Assembly: GCA_011037195.1 (NCBI GenBank)
Contig: JAAEAF010006122.1
Location: 122,228 to 186,227, forward strand
Length of the DNA: 64,000 bases
Source of the DNA: Triatoma infestans
Lineage: Eukaryota > Arthropoda > Insecta > Hemiptera > Reduviidae
Direction: 5' to 3'
Under the pieces are notes generated by a model. The model did no database searches. It was given only the letters and a program-made list of their open reading frames with translations, and had not been told where the DNA came from. The position numbers were made by a program, and so were the translations under genes. Below are positions 1-12,237 of this stretch, piece by piece; the first letter of the stretch is position 1; every line of letters begins with the position of its first letter.

Positions 1-1070
1 CTGAATACTACTTACTAACGGCCGGTATCTTTCTGCAAGGAATGTAGATTGTTATTTCTCCTTTTCATACACAACTTCTTGTTCTTGTTCTTATTTTCGT
101 AATTACTTTTATCTGAATTGCTGTATGTTTAGAATGATATCTTGCATCTTTTCTAGTCGGAAATAACTTTACTTCCTCCTTTATATTTTGGCTGTATTAA
201 TTTTTTTCATTTATTCTTACATATTTTGAAATTACCTACTGTTAGTCTTGCTGATTTATTCAAATTTTTGAAAATTTTATTCCAAATGATTAGTCAATGC
301 ATAAACGCTCTTCTCTTGGTATTACAGTGCGCACATGTTTGTGCTTAAAGGTTTTCTTGAAACCTTAAGTGCCAAAACTTGCAGATATGCACTCAAAAAC
401 GCTATTATGAATATTTGAAATTGTAGATCTGGAGTTCTTAGGAAATTATAGTGGATTTAATTTCTTGTGAAAGAATTCTGTCTGTTGGTCTGTTGGAAAG
501 TATGTGTCCTACTACATTATTTGACTAAGAAACAATGAATATTTTAACCATAGCAATAATGTTTTGCTATTATAGTTTACTATTATATTGAGTTCACTAT
601 TGTGCAGTATTTTAGAGAATTATTAAAAATGAGTACAATTTTATTTTTATTAATGATTGACATTTAAGTAAGTGTAGTGATGAATCAACAAGTGTAGTGC
701 ATGACAGAAATATAAACAATCGATGTCAACTCTCTGTACGAACTTCATAGCCTTATACTCTGACGAAGGATGAGAATCCGAAACCTTTAGGAACATCATA
801 AATATGCTTGCTGCGAGAGATAAAATCCCACTAATTTTTATATATAGAACAAAAGTACACATAGAACTGTGCAAGTAGCCTAACCCAATGGGGATTAGTT
901 AATGTAAACTAAAATGTCGAATGGGATCGTTGCAGCATCTGGATTCCAATAGTCATACATTTGACATGACGTATTTGCAATAATTATCTAAAATATTTAT
1001 GTATTTTAAATATTGTCGCTTAGAAAGAATTTTTAGTAAATTGTAGGTATTATAGTCAAATTTGGAATAT
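1..1070. other. AT-rich sequence, nothing recognised
   Basis: I see no gene, RNA or repeat that I can name. The only open frame (minus strand, 650-874) is short and has no recognisable motif. Confidence 0.6.
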
Positions 1071-1074
1071 AATT

Positions 1075-1300
1075 TATTTTAGTTTTGTTTGAAATGCGCA
1101 CCTTGTATTTAAAGTTCCAACATTCGACCTATGTAGGAAACTTTATCAGATATACTATGTATAAACACTGACAACCAAGTGAGTCGGAATAGATCTTCAT
1201 AGTCCCAGATGCGTTGACTTTATACCCACTTCCTCTCAACATCTAATATCTTAAGTATATAGTAGCTATTAAAAACTATGTGCATCTTTGATACAAAGTT
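1075..1300 (+). repeat. Dispersed repeat B, copy 1
   Basis: The stretch beginning with the words for 'gaaatgcgcaccttgt' matches the start of a second copy at 2813. Shared pieces include a 'agatcttcatagtc'-like box and, near the end, 'aactatgtgcatctt' versus 'aactaagtgcatcta'. The middle has diverged by indels. No coding potential is visible and the class is unknown. Confidence 0.6.
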
Positions 1301-1724
1301 TACAATATTTGTACAGAGGCATTCTTATTATTTCAATTTCTATATTCCAAACGGTAGGTATACCAGGTGATATGCGTACGACAGTGCCTATGAGATCTAT
1401 TGCAGTTCTGATGAATATATTTTCCTCTTTCTGAATTGGTAAAGCTGACTATAAAAGTTCAACCAAGTTTCCTGTAAGAAGTTCAATCCTCATTATTTAG
1501 TGGTTTCTGTAACTTGGAAAATGGATATAATATAACCTTCTCCGAACAAATATTGTACACTTTATTTGAAACATATACACAGATTTAAATAGCTACATGT
1601 ATAGCAGATAGAAAATCAATACACTGCGACCTTAAAAGTCCATTCTGCTTTTCTCGTTGTCAGTATTTATAGATAGATTGTGTAATACTTAATGAGTACG
1701 TCTGAACAGATGAAGTTGGGCCGT

Positions 1725-1975
1725 GGGCACGCACTAAATTCAAGTAATTGCACGCATGACCAAATTCTGAAGGTTCTCTCTTTCTTTCTTTCTTTCTCTC
1801 TCTCTCTGATTATGATGGAAGGTGACGTCTATGCACATGTTGTTCATTTTGTTTGGTTATGTTTGATCCCAGGAACGCCAAGGTTCCCAAAGAAGTGGCT
1901 AATCCACTTGGTACATGTTATGTAACTATCCAGTATTGAACAATGCATTCCATATTTTGTATATTTTATTATTTA
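1725..1975 (+). repeat. Dispersed repeat C, copy 1, with conserved hairpin
   Basis: About 250 bp that match 8140-8365 closely, from 'caagtaatt/ggcac' to 'gaacaatgcat'. It carries a TTTC/CT microsatellite (about 1779-1806; a shorter CT run in copy 2). It also has a perfect 6-bp stem with a 5-base loop, 1893-1898 with 1904-1909, which is conserved in copy 2. Copy 2 lies inside an H repeat, so C is probably mobile. No transposase or tRNA-like boxes are visible, so it may be a small MITE-like element. Confidence 0.6.
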
Positions 1976-2099
1976 TATAAATGTTTCATTTATAAATCTT
2001 CCCTTCAACCTTTATTGTTCACAGTTTAACAAAATATTTATGCTACACCTGTTAATAAAGAAACATATTTATGTATTAAAAAAAAAAAAAAATAATACA

Positions 2100-2575
2100 T
2101 CTAATGCGGTCACATAACACGCTAACATCTCATGTCACGATATTTGATTCTTGTAACTTTAATAATGATTTTTTTTTTTTTTTAATATTTATTTTTACGT
2201 TTCATGCTATTTCCCTGCATTTTCCTGAAATTCGCTCTTCTACCTATTACAGCAATTTAATTAGAATTATTCTATAAAAGTCGTTAATTTTCATGTAAAC
2301 AAAAAAAAAAAAATTGCTTCGTCAGAGTGCCATTACCATTCAAGATGACACGATCCTGGAGAAGCTCATTGCATTATGGACGAAACATCGGTTTGTAGCA
2401 AACTACTGACGCGGTCTCTCAATCCGAAAGCTTGCGTTTCTTTAAAAAAAAAAAAAAAATGTGGAATACGTTTCTTGGAACGCACCTACGTTAGAATACG
2501 TTTTTTGGAAGGCATCTATTTGGTAAAAAGAGAACGCTTCTCACATGAAAAAGCGAACGATTTCTCATAGCAGGG
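2100..2575. other. AT-rich sequence, nothing recognised
   Basis: Poly(A) and poly(T) tracts separate unique-looking sequence. A frame on the plus strand (2376-2570) owes its lysines to a poly(A) tract and shows no domain. Confidence 0.5.
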
Positions 2576-2584
2576 TGCATAAAT

Positions 2585-2624
2585 GGGGGTTAAGGGGGTA
2601 TTTGGGGGGTCGGGTTGTGGGGGG
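2585..2624 (+). other. G-quadruplex motif
   Basis: Runs of five, five, six, three and six G are separated by loops of 2 to 5 bases within 40 bases of otherwise AT-rich DNA. This meets the usual four-run G-quadruplex pattern on the plus strand. No gene is nearby, so its role is unknown. Confidence 0.75.
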
Positions 2625-2812
2625 AAACGTAAAAACCTATTTATGCATGTTGCAGCTGCCATATGATAGATACCGTTTGAATACATTAATCAGAAAATTA
2701 CCTGTAAAAGTTAGATAAACTTAAAAAAGTGAAGTTTTTTGTCGGCCTCAGCCAATCAACATTTTGCTTGTTTTATTAACAACGGCAAAACCTTATTGTA
2801 GTTTATATTGAT

Positions 2813-3150
2813 AGTTTATTTTAGTTTTGTTCGAAATGCGCACCTTGTTTTTAAAAAATCCAACATTGGACTAATATTGATTCGAAGACAATCAAGGGGA
2901 CCAAAATAGATCTTTATAGTCGCAGTTTGAAGATCCCCTCGATCATATCTCCCTCGTCGACATAAGTGAGGAATATAAGAGAGGATGTATGGTCTTCTGT
3001 TCAATGATTTTGGTCTCCACCATGTCTTGTTGGGCAGGGCGAAAAGTTGGATGCCACAAAGCATCCCACCTCGTCAAACTTCGAGAAAGAAAATTAATTT
3101 AGGGGCGCTAATGTCCTCATAAATTAATAGACCCAGAAAAACTAAGTGCA
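2813..3150 (+). repeat. Dispersed repeat B, copy 2
   Basis: Second copy of the repeat at 1075-1300, with extra sequence in the middle (2900-3100). The minus-strand frame at 2816-3064 lies inside it and has no recognisable domain, so I do not call a gene. Confidence 0.55.
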
Positions 3151-4950
3151 TCTAATAAATCAATTGATAGGGTTTGTCATGCAAAGGTAATAATTTTAAA
3201 TTTTTTCTTTTATTTTTTATCGAAGGAAAAACAACTTTACATAATAATTAATTATTTTTATTGTCTACATCATTCATCTTCTATTTAAATATATATTTTT
3301 TTTTTAACTTAATTATTTAGGACATTTCTCAGATAAGGTTGATTAATGGTGTTTCATTTAAATAGTCTAGTTGCATGGTGTAATTTCTTCACTCAGGTAT
3401 ATTCAAATGTCTTGTTTTTAGCTATATTGCTAGCAACAAATAATTCTGTAGATTTATAAAAGTGGAAATTCTCATAATGTAAACTATGATTGTATCTCTA
3501 ACTATTTTGTATCCAAACTTTTAATAGCTAAAAAATGAAAAGAGTAATAAACAATTAAGTTGAACAATAGAATTGGTTTATGCTTCATCATCTTCCTTCA
3601 CTTCTATAAAGGCACCCAGTTCCTTATCGATGTTACTAGAGATGAAGCTTGACTCCCTGCATCTTCTCCCCTATCTCTGCCCAGCTGAAGTACTTACAGT
3701 CCTGCTTTGAATCGCTAAGTCGCTTCTATTACCAACTCCAACCTTCCCTAGTTATTCCACCCCTACAGTAGATTAAGTCCACCGCATTACATGCCGCCTA
3801 TATTTGCATATATGGATTAGAGATCTAGCCTGCTCTCTTCCTCGTTCCATCTATTCCTCCTCTATAGACAAATTGTGGTGATAGTGGTGGGGATGCTGCG
3901 AGGGAATTCAGGGAGATACTGGAAGAACTATTAACCTCTCTAATAGCCTATTTAGTTCTCAATAATTTGTTTTATCACAAATGTATATACCTTACTTCTT
4001 AAAATGTAAATTTTATTACTCAATTTATGGGCACATTATATTTAAAGAGAAGTTAATTCATTTATAATTAATATTAGATTCTTTTTAATTGGATATGTAG
4101 ATTTAGAAATCAGTTTTTACCGTCTAGCCAAGACACCCGCTATTAAATTTGCTTTCAGTTGTAAATTTAACTTCTAGCATAATAAATACAAAAGAACTAA
4201 TGGTTGTATCTGACATGTCAATAATACCATGCAGAAAATAAATTGTTACATACTTTTGATTGGATTAGATTTTAATATGTTGTGTTAAATGGCATTTTGA
4301 TAAAAGGAAGTGGGGTTGACACGTAAACAAGCGAAATAGATCCAATAGAGCGAATAAATAGATTAGATTTGTCTCCTGATTTGAGATGACAAGTTTTCTT
4401 TGTATTTATTTTAGATTTATTCTATATGTTTTACTTATCGACTTCAGGGCATTAGCAATGCTAAAAATACTATTGGGAAAATTTTGTTGTCTATTTATGA
4501 TATCAGTTTTGTTCCCTGAAAATGACTGAATCCATATCCAATAATAATGTACGAAGGACTGACAGTTAAAAAAGCAAGGCGAATATATTCCATTCGGAAG
4601 ATTTCTGGAGATTTTTTTCAAAGTATTCAGCTGAACTGCTGATAGTCAACATTTCTACATTCTATATCAGGGAATTGCTTGAAATTTTTCATTGTAGAAA
4701 ATAATAAGCATCCCAAGACAGGTAACGCTCATAAATTAAGACTTTTTTTAAAAAATAAATAGATCGGATATAAGTCAATCTTCTCAGATTCTCAAGGAGA
4801 ATCTTATCACTAAAGGGATATGGACCTTCATTGCTGCTTAATTTAAATTATATAAAAAAAAATTATAATTTTATTATATTTAACGAATTATTGAAGTCCT
4901 TTTGAGTCCAAAGTATCTCATAAACATAGGTTCAAAAATGCTTCCAAACT
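3150..4950. other. AT-rich sequence, nothing recognised
   Basis: I find no repeat partner in the window and no convincing coding sequence. 3590-3900 is less AT-rich and CT-biased but stops interrupt every frame. Confidence 0.5.
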
Positions 4951-4959
4951 GAATGTGAG

Positions 4960-5460
4960 TGTGTTGTGAGGAGATGTAGGTTGTTGCTTCATGAGTGATA
5001 AATAACACCTTAAGATTTGGTTTAAGATATATAATTGATATATATGTACATGACTGACTGCCAAGGACTTTACACTAACTGAACTGAACTGAACTGACAG
5101 ACTGACGTGGCTAAGAAGATATGAACGGAGCGATGTTAAACTGATGTGTAAATCAACAGAATTCTATCTGAATGATGTCTCATTGCCTATCTCTCATATA
5201 TATATATACTGGCCGAGCCTCTCCTCTCTTTGCGAGAGGGGCTGTTTCTCTCCGCTAGAGTGGATGAGTGGTGGGGGTTCACTATGTTAAACTGATGTGT
5301 AAATCAACAGAATTCTATCTGAATGATGTCTCATTGCCTATCTCTCATATATATATCCACTGGCCGAACCTCTCCTCTCTGTGCGAGAGGGGCTGTTTCT
5401 CTCCGCTAGAGTGGATGAGTGGTGGGGGTTCACTACCCCTACACTGAAGTACAGCCATTG
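4960..5460 (+). repeat. LTR-like repeat D, copy 1, with tandem duplication
   Basis: The first part shares the pattern 'ctg...caaggactttac...actgaactgaactg' with 58920-59240 and, more loosely, with 35690-35960 and 50245-50600. Further on, a GC-richer segment with inverted 'cctctcctctctttgcgagagggg' arms resembles a small hairpin. I see no gag or pol. A solo LTR or short terminal-repeat retrotransposon is one reading, but no inner coding region or second terminal repeat proves it. Confidence 0.45.
5133..5434 (+). repeat. Two tandem units of 151 bp
   Basis: The unit starting 'atgttaaactgatgtg' at 5133 is repeated at 5284 with only a few changes, mostly in the AT tract before 'tggccga'. Each unit ends with the same purine-rich stretch and 'gttcacta'. 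The near identity indicates a recent tandem duplication within repeat D. Confidence 0.9.
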
Positions 5461-5539
5461 AAAGATGGACAGCGGCACTTAATATAATTTTTTTTTTAAA
5501 CAGATCTTTATTAATTAATGGATGAAATTCCATTAATAT

Positions 5540-7980
5540 GTCTTCAATAATTGTTGTTTTTCAGTTGCTTTCACTTGTTTTCAGCTGTTTTCAAGTGTCA
5601 GTTTTTTGTTTGAAATTATTTGCGTCAATTTTGGCGTTGATTTAATAAGTTGCTAAATAAAATAATGTTTTCAAACGTAGAATACATCGATATTCTTCAT
5701 TTAAGTATACTTGTTTTGTAACGGAAATAAAAGTGCGAAAGTTGCAGATATCCGAGGTGATTTCCTAATCGCAGAGTACAGATTGCTCGGTATTTGGTAG
5801 AGTTTTACCGAAGTTTAAGAGAAACAGAATGACCGAGTTGGCCACAAGGATTGATCAAGTAGAAGCCATATTTAGAGCGTATTGAATTCAGTCCATCTGC
5901 TAGTGTACGAAGAATTTCTAATAGTACAGATGCTTATACCTATATCATCCCCAAATAGTCCAGGCTTTGTTACCAGTAGATTTCGAGTCGCGGAGGCAGT
6001 TCTGTCTTTACTCACTGATCAACATGTACTTCAACAAATTTTACTCATTGACTTCAATAGAGATAATATTAATAATAGCCGAAATTTCTGGTCTCATTAT
6101 TGACCCAATGAAAAACCATACGAAACCAACGAAACAAATTTTCAGCTCAGACTTGCAGTAAAGTTTGGTGTGGAATAATTAACGACTTGCTTATCAGAAC
6201 TTTTTTAATGAAGGGTGCTTTTACAGGTAATAATTATCATCGCTTTTAACAAGAAGAACTGCCCTTTCTTATGGAGAATGTTCCTCTTGCATGCAGAGAT
6301 GCAAGATGTGGATGGCAAGGTTTAGTTCTTTGGTCTAACACCTCTCCGCTATTTTCTTTAGGGGTACATGAAGTCTTTAGTGTATGCAGAAAAATCTAGC
6401 TGTAGAGATCAACTCATTATCAGAATTATGAATGCTGCAGCGATAGTTAGAAATTCTCCTGACATCTTAGAGTGAGCTGTTAGTTAACTCTTAGGAAGAG
6501 GGCTTTGTATTTTGCAGCTGGAGGAGATCATATAGAACAGTACTTGTAAAAATAAACTACTTTATAAATACAATTTTTTTATTTTATTAATTTTAGATGT
6601 TCCACCTCTCAGTGGCTGTACTTCAGTTAGGTAGGAAGCCTTTTCGAAACTGTTTTTTTATTAGAAATTTTTGACTTAAAATGACTTCAATAATACCTCG
6701 TTAAGCTGTAATCCTCATGGTTTATAATCTATAGCCTTTATCTGATGACAAGATATACAAGTAACAAAAATTCCAGATATAATATTAAATTAGATAAATA
6801 AAACATTTGCGATTAAGTTTAGCCCATGCTGAAATTTTAACAAATCATCTTTGTTCATCTAGAAATTTTTTAACATGGATGCAGTGATATTATTATACTA
6901 AAACAGGAAAGATAGAAGTCTTTATTCAATACTTTTAGATATTTATTTTTTTTGTATGCAAAATGAATAACCCAATTATAAACATTATTTACGCAAATCT
7001 TAGTCATCCCTTTTTTTCTTTTTTCTATTGGCTAAAATATAATGGATAAAATTCTTTTTTATCAATTACAACTGAAATATATCAAATTTTTGATGTCACA
7101 TTTTAAACAAAAAACCACTTCTCTTGAAATTACAGATTTTATTTTATTTTTCAATTTATAAAATTAAAAGTGAATTTATTTGTACAAAAATAATTGTCAT
7201 AGCATTTCATTTACAAAAATGCCACAGATAAAAGGCAATTGAAAAGAATAAATAAATAAAAAATTTATAAAAAAAAGAAAAAAAAGAAGAAAAAAACAAA
7301 CCTACATTTCATCTGTTGATTTTTAACTGTGGGGAGGGGGGGTTGTTGTTTTTTAATTTAAATTTAATTTTCATTTTGTACAGTTGCTAGGTTTTATCAT
7401 ATTATACTTATACCCATCCATATGATGAAGTCCCTGCTTTTATGTGACATAAACTGTCGCGTTTTATGTAAACTGTTGATTTTTTTTTTTATTATTTTTT
7501 ATTCATTAACCAGTTTATTAATTACTTTTTCCTCTCTTAAATGTGGCTTAAAAGAAATGATTATATTAGTATCTGTGATGATTATTAATTTTTAGTATTT
7601 TTACAGATATTCCCAATTACCATTGACTCCGAAAATTCTTACACAAATTGACCATATCCGTCGTCTCTCACATTTTCCCCTTCAGTCATAAACTCGTTAA
7701 GCAATACTGAAAAGCTGAAGCATAACAGGTGTTATAACCAATTATTCAAATTGGGTTAAAAAAGTCCAGTCAATAGAAGTTACAAATGATTTTCTAAAAC
7801 ATCTCTTGAAATTTCTTGTCTAAGACTCTGTTGGTTATTGCGTATAGAAATCCTTTAGTAGTGTTATATCCGCTCATGTTAACGATAAAACTGAACAACC
7901 TTTTTTTTTAAAAAAAAAGTTTCAGCCAACCCCTACCAACCTAAACAACAAAAGAAGGAGCAATTATTGTTGAATTTTAG
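5540..7980. other. AT-rich sequence, nothing recognised
   Basis: Only homopolymer tracts and a G-rich patch (about 7330-7345) stand out. The overlapping plus-strand frames at 5882-6161 have no domain that I recognise. Confidence 0.5.
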
Positions 7981-7994
7981 TTGATTGTATTTTG

Positions 7995-9260
7995 AAATTA
8001 CACTGGCGATAGTGCCAGATTATCGAAATTGAGTTTTCACCGGAAACTCATGTTTCATGGGTCCCCTGAGCCCAAAAAAATGCTTTTTAGAAAATTGTCT
8101 ATATGTTTGTTTATGTATTTTTGTCTATGTCTGTCTATGTGTGAACAGAATTCAAGTAATGGCACACATGACCGAATTCTGCATATTCTCTCTCTGTGTG
8201 ATAATGATGGAAGGTGTCTTAGCACGTGTTGTTCATTTTGTTTGGTTATTTTTGATCCCAGGGATGCCAAGGTTCCCAAAGAAGTGGCTAATCCACTTGG
8301 ACATGTGTATGTAACTATCCTGTGTTGAACAATGCATCCATATTTTATATATTTTATTATCTCATAAACGAAATTTTGCAGGAAGTTCAAACTTGGTGTT
8401 TCGTTTAGGCACTACCACCGCATCAGCCACGAAGATTTCAGACAAAATCCATCTACCGGAAATGCCACTTTATTGAATGTTTTTTTTTTTTGCAGTTTTT
8501 TGTGATGTTCTCTTGATTGAAAGGACGAGAATCCTATATTATAAGTATCAGTTTCAAATTGTTTCATAGGTGGTATATATGCATGTGTGTATTGCTTTCT
8601 TCTTCATTAAAAGGTACCAGTATAAGAGACCGTATTTATTGAGTTTATACATATATTTTGATTTCGATTGAAAGGGCGAGAATCCTGAATTATAAGTACC
8701 AGTTTCAAATTGTTTTATAGATAAAAATTTAAAATATAATTATATGATTTTTGGTAATATGTTATTTAGTTAATTACTAATATGCATCAAAGGGTTATAT
8801 AAGTTTTTAGCTTGTATGGAATAAATTTGTATTGTATAAATATAAATTTGTATGTAAGAACGACGATTTTCATTAAACTTGGTATATCAACTAAATACTA
8901 TGAGCTATAATGTTTTATTTGAAACATTTCTTCGGGAAAATTCATTTAAGGGCACACTTTTGGTGGAGAGGTGACGTTACGTTTTTCTCTAAGGTGCTAT
9001 TTCAGTTTATTACACAATTCTGTCAACTAAATAATATTAATTAGAATTATATAAGTTGCCAAAATTCCCAGTTTGAAGAAAATCGGTTGAGCGGAAGGGC
9101 GACTTTGCTGAATAGGTTTTTCAGATTTTTGTGATTTTTCTCCATAAAAATGGAGAAGTGACGGTTTTAAACAATAATAATTATAAGAGTGAAGAAAATT
9201 TGCCATTTCGTAATAAGAAAAAGTCGTGTGAGTGTTTCACAACAGACTTTTCTTTTTTTT
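7995..9260 (-). mobile_element. H repeat (Helentron-like), copy 1, disrupted
   Basis: Minus-oriented copy. The 3'-side signature 'gagttttcaccgg' (8031 on) comes first, then repeat C inserted at about 8140-8365, then 'aagttcaaacttgg' sequence, core-unit sequence at 8860-9130, and finally the 5' end, read here as 'gtgtgagtgtttcac' near 9228-9245. A local direct repeat (about 8513-8570 and 8660-8720) lies between the parts. The copy is diverged and rearranged, so its edges are approximate. Confidence 0.7.
8140..8365 (+). repeat. Dispersed repeat C, copy 2, inside H copy 1
   Basis: Matches 1725-1975, including the conserved hairpin (8282-8287 with 8293-8298). It lies where intact H copies have their microsatellite and interrupts the H sequence. 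Short overlapping frames on both strands here (8029-8390) are by-products of the repeat, not genes. Confidence 0.65.
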
Positions 9261-9461
9261 TTGAAAACAAAAAGAGTTAAGAAAATTATTGACTTATCAG
9301 AGACTCTCATTGACTTATGAATGCTCTGATATGAGCCTTACGGCGGGTAGTCTGCGCAAGTTTTGTCAGGAAGTAGAAGAATCAACGCCCCAAGTACTGT
9401 ATCAGCGTAAGAAGCTTGCGTGGGTTGAGAGTTCACTATTTTGGAGAAGATAGCCACGCGC

Positions 9462-10215
9462 CAGAGTTGGGCACTAATTAATTACATGAGTATTTAATTA
9501 CACCTTCAATTACATGAGTGAAATTGGACTGTACTTTCAATTGGAAAACAGTTAAATGGTCCAAAATATAAAAATAACTGTTTCCAAAGAACAATTACAC
9601 TGAAGTAATTGTAATATCCAATTACAATTACTGTATAATTTTTTTTTTTTAGTAATTGCAATTACTTCTTTCAATTACTATAATTGTAATAGACGCTCTC
9701 AATTACAAATACTTCTTGTCGCTAGGTAATTGTAATTACAATTACCGGTAATTCAATTACAATTACATGTACTTGTAGTTGCAGTAATAAAATTACAAAA
9801 GAAGATTTGCGTAATTGAATAAAAGTAAACTCTGCCACATTTCCACTTAATAATAAATTCGATCTCCCAAATATCCTTTAACAGTTGACAAAAATTTCAA
9901 GAGAATTTAGTTTCTTGAGTTGTATCTACTCAATCTCTTGAGTAATTACTTTTTTTAATGCCATTTCGGCGTTAATAATTGTAATGGACCAATTATAATT
10001 ACTTTTAATTGCATTAAAATTGCTTGGAATTGCAGAAGTACAATTACAATTACATCTAATTGTATTTAGTAATTGAATTACTTTGGCTCAACTAGTAATT
10101 GTACGCATTATAATTACCAATTATAATTATATGTAATTGTAATTTTATTTCTGCAATTTCAGTTTACAGTAATCGGTGAGAAATTGTAATTGAAATGACG
10201 TTTTGCCCAACTCTG
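9462..10215. mobile_element. Non-autonomous hAT-type DNA transposon
   Basis: Both ends carry the inverted sequence 'cagagttgggca' (9462 on; inverted to end at 10215). The outer flanks are an 8-bp near-repeat, ccacgcgc (9454-9461) and tcatgcgc (10216-10223), differing by two C/T transitions. An 8-bp target duplication and ends of the CAG..TTGGGCA type are typical of the hAT superfamily. The interior is dominated by many copies of 'aattac' and its complement 'gtaatt', so each arm can fold on itself. There is no transposase frame, so it would depend on an autonomous relative. Its strand cannot be assigned. Confidence 0.82.
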
Positions 10216-10224
10216 TCATGCGCT

Positions 10225-11690
10225 CAACCTTTACCCAAAAGTTTGTTAAACCACATTCATCACATGCTCTCTGTAAAATATAGAATTTTTCAGGCTAATT
10301 AAATCCTTCAATCAAATTACACCGCTTTTCCAATTGCATAAAAACTTTTTCTACCAAGTATTTCTAGGCAAATAAATATTTAATTTGATTTCCAGAATTT
10401 ACCTTATCATTCTTAGATATAAGATCCCCTGCATTTAAAATGACTTTTGAAACTGTTTTCAAACATTTAGTTACCTAATTAGTATTAAACAAATTACAAT
10501 TAAGATTGCTAATATAAGTTTTTGGTTGAAATTAAAAATTGAATAATATAGCCCAAGCTAAACAACCTCCGAGATATTCTTGGAAGAAAATTTATATTAG
10601 CCATTTACTAAGTTAAAGGCCACTCTAGCGGTTGGTGGACTTGGTGGGACAGAGTGCTTCTCTTAAGCATCCTCTTCTTTTTTGGACCTTCTACAAAACC
10701 TCTTAAACTTGTGACAAGCTTATTCTCATCTCTCTCTCTCTCTCTCTCTCTCTGCGACCCTCTCTCCAAGTTCCTGTGTCTTCTATTAGCTTTCTACGTC
10801 ATTCTACAGGGAGTAAAAGCAAATTAAAAGCGAATTAAAACGAAAATTATCTTCCCGAAAAAGGCGTATACTGAAGGGGGCCGTCTACCAATTTTCCCCA
10901 ACCCAGGAGGAAGGAGACTTTTCACAATTGAATTATGCAAAATATATACGGCCAGGTTCTTCTTCTTCTTTATTTATTTTTTTTTTTTTATTGTTATTAT
11001 TTTCTTCAAGACTTATTATTCTCTACAAAATTATTTCTTATAAGAAAAGAATGAAGTTTGGCCTCTTCAGGCCGCCATCGTTTCTTGAAAAATCCACCTT
11101 CCATCTTTTAACAAACTCATTGCCAAAGAGAAAATACATATGCGCAAAAGTAATTTAGTTTTGAATAATCTTTTCTTATCTACTATCATAATTTATCTAC
11201 TAAGGTTTAGCATCTGAATTTTAGATATATATATACCTGGTTGGCAGCCACCATTCCATCGGTTTATGCAAAGTAGCAGGAATATTTCCACTTCTTGAGA
11301 AAGAGGCCAAAGATGAAGGGGTTAATTCAATATACGACGATGATTGTCTCTTTCACTCTTTACAACTTCGATCTTGATGTGGTATGAAGATTGCCTAGCA
11401 ATCTTGGGTAGGGCATCTGCGCGGTGTCTTTTGTCCCAAGAATGTTTAGATTGCCATTCAATAGAAGCAAAAGAGCTAGAAAGATTTTCCGCTAAGTACA
11501 CCTTCCTCTTTGCTCAAAAACTTTAAAAAAAAGGATTTCTCATTATCTTCTTGAATGTATAATAAAAATGAAATCAAGATCAGGATTTTCGTTTTTTTTT
11601 TTTGTTTTTTTTAATTAATATTTCTTTCCTACAACAAAGTTTGTCAGTTTGTCGCTTTCAGTGCTAAGATTAAATTTTAAAGTGAAATTT
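10225..11690. other. AT-rich sequence with a (CT)n tract
   Basis: A CT microsatellite lies at about 10729-10753. I recognise no gene or repeat partner. The plus-strand frames at 10928-11158 and 11344-11526 are low-complexity or lack a known domain. Confidence 0.5.
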
Positions 11691-11734
11691 TTTTTTTACT
11701 TAAGTATTATTGCATGCAATCGTGTCTAATTGTT

Positions 11735-11960
11735 TAAACTGGGTTTTCGATATGGACATGCATGTTTTGAGGTCCCCATAGTTTGAAAAAATATCTGTAA
11801 CAAGTGATTTATGTGTCCGCGCGTTTGTGTGTAAACAAAATAACTCAAAAACGAAAAATCGCAACTTAGTATTCCATTTAGGTATTATCGCCGTTAATGT
11901 TTCAAATAAAAATGTTAGGTTTTTAATCTATGCAGGTTAGCATTCCAAGTTTAATCGAAA
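11735..11960 (-). mobile_element. H repeat fragment, copy 2
   Basis: Minus-oriented 3' part of the H repeat. 'ttttcgatatgg' and 'ttttgaggtccc' match the terminal segment, then 'aactcaaaaacgaaaaatcg' matches the segment next to the microsatellite in copies 6 and 7. The core units are missing or too diverged to follow. Confidence 0.65.
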
Positions 11961-12237
11961 TGAGATAGCGTTTCAGTGTTTAATCATTTTGGAGGATTTG
12001 CAGTGTGAGCATGTGATGGGAGATAGTTGAGAAGTAGATCTATCGAGTAGTGTCATTCATGCAATATTATAAGTATTTTATTCCTAGTAACAAATTAAAT
12101 GATCACCTATTTCCTCAAAATCACAATGAATTGCACGAGGATCTGAGAGATTTTTTTTATTACTTTTTCCATACTAACAAAGCTTTAACTATGAATTATT
12201 TTTCGAGTTCTTTCATTGAGAAGACAATGCAAAAAAA

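Noticed and set aside
8029..8390. Overlapping frames of 85-111 codons on both strands
   Set aside because: They fall in repeat C inside an H copy, and parts recur in repeat C copy 1 at 1692-1925.
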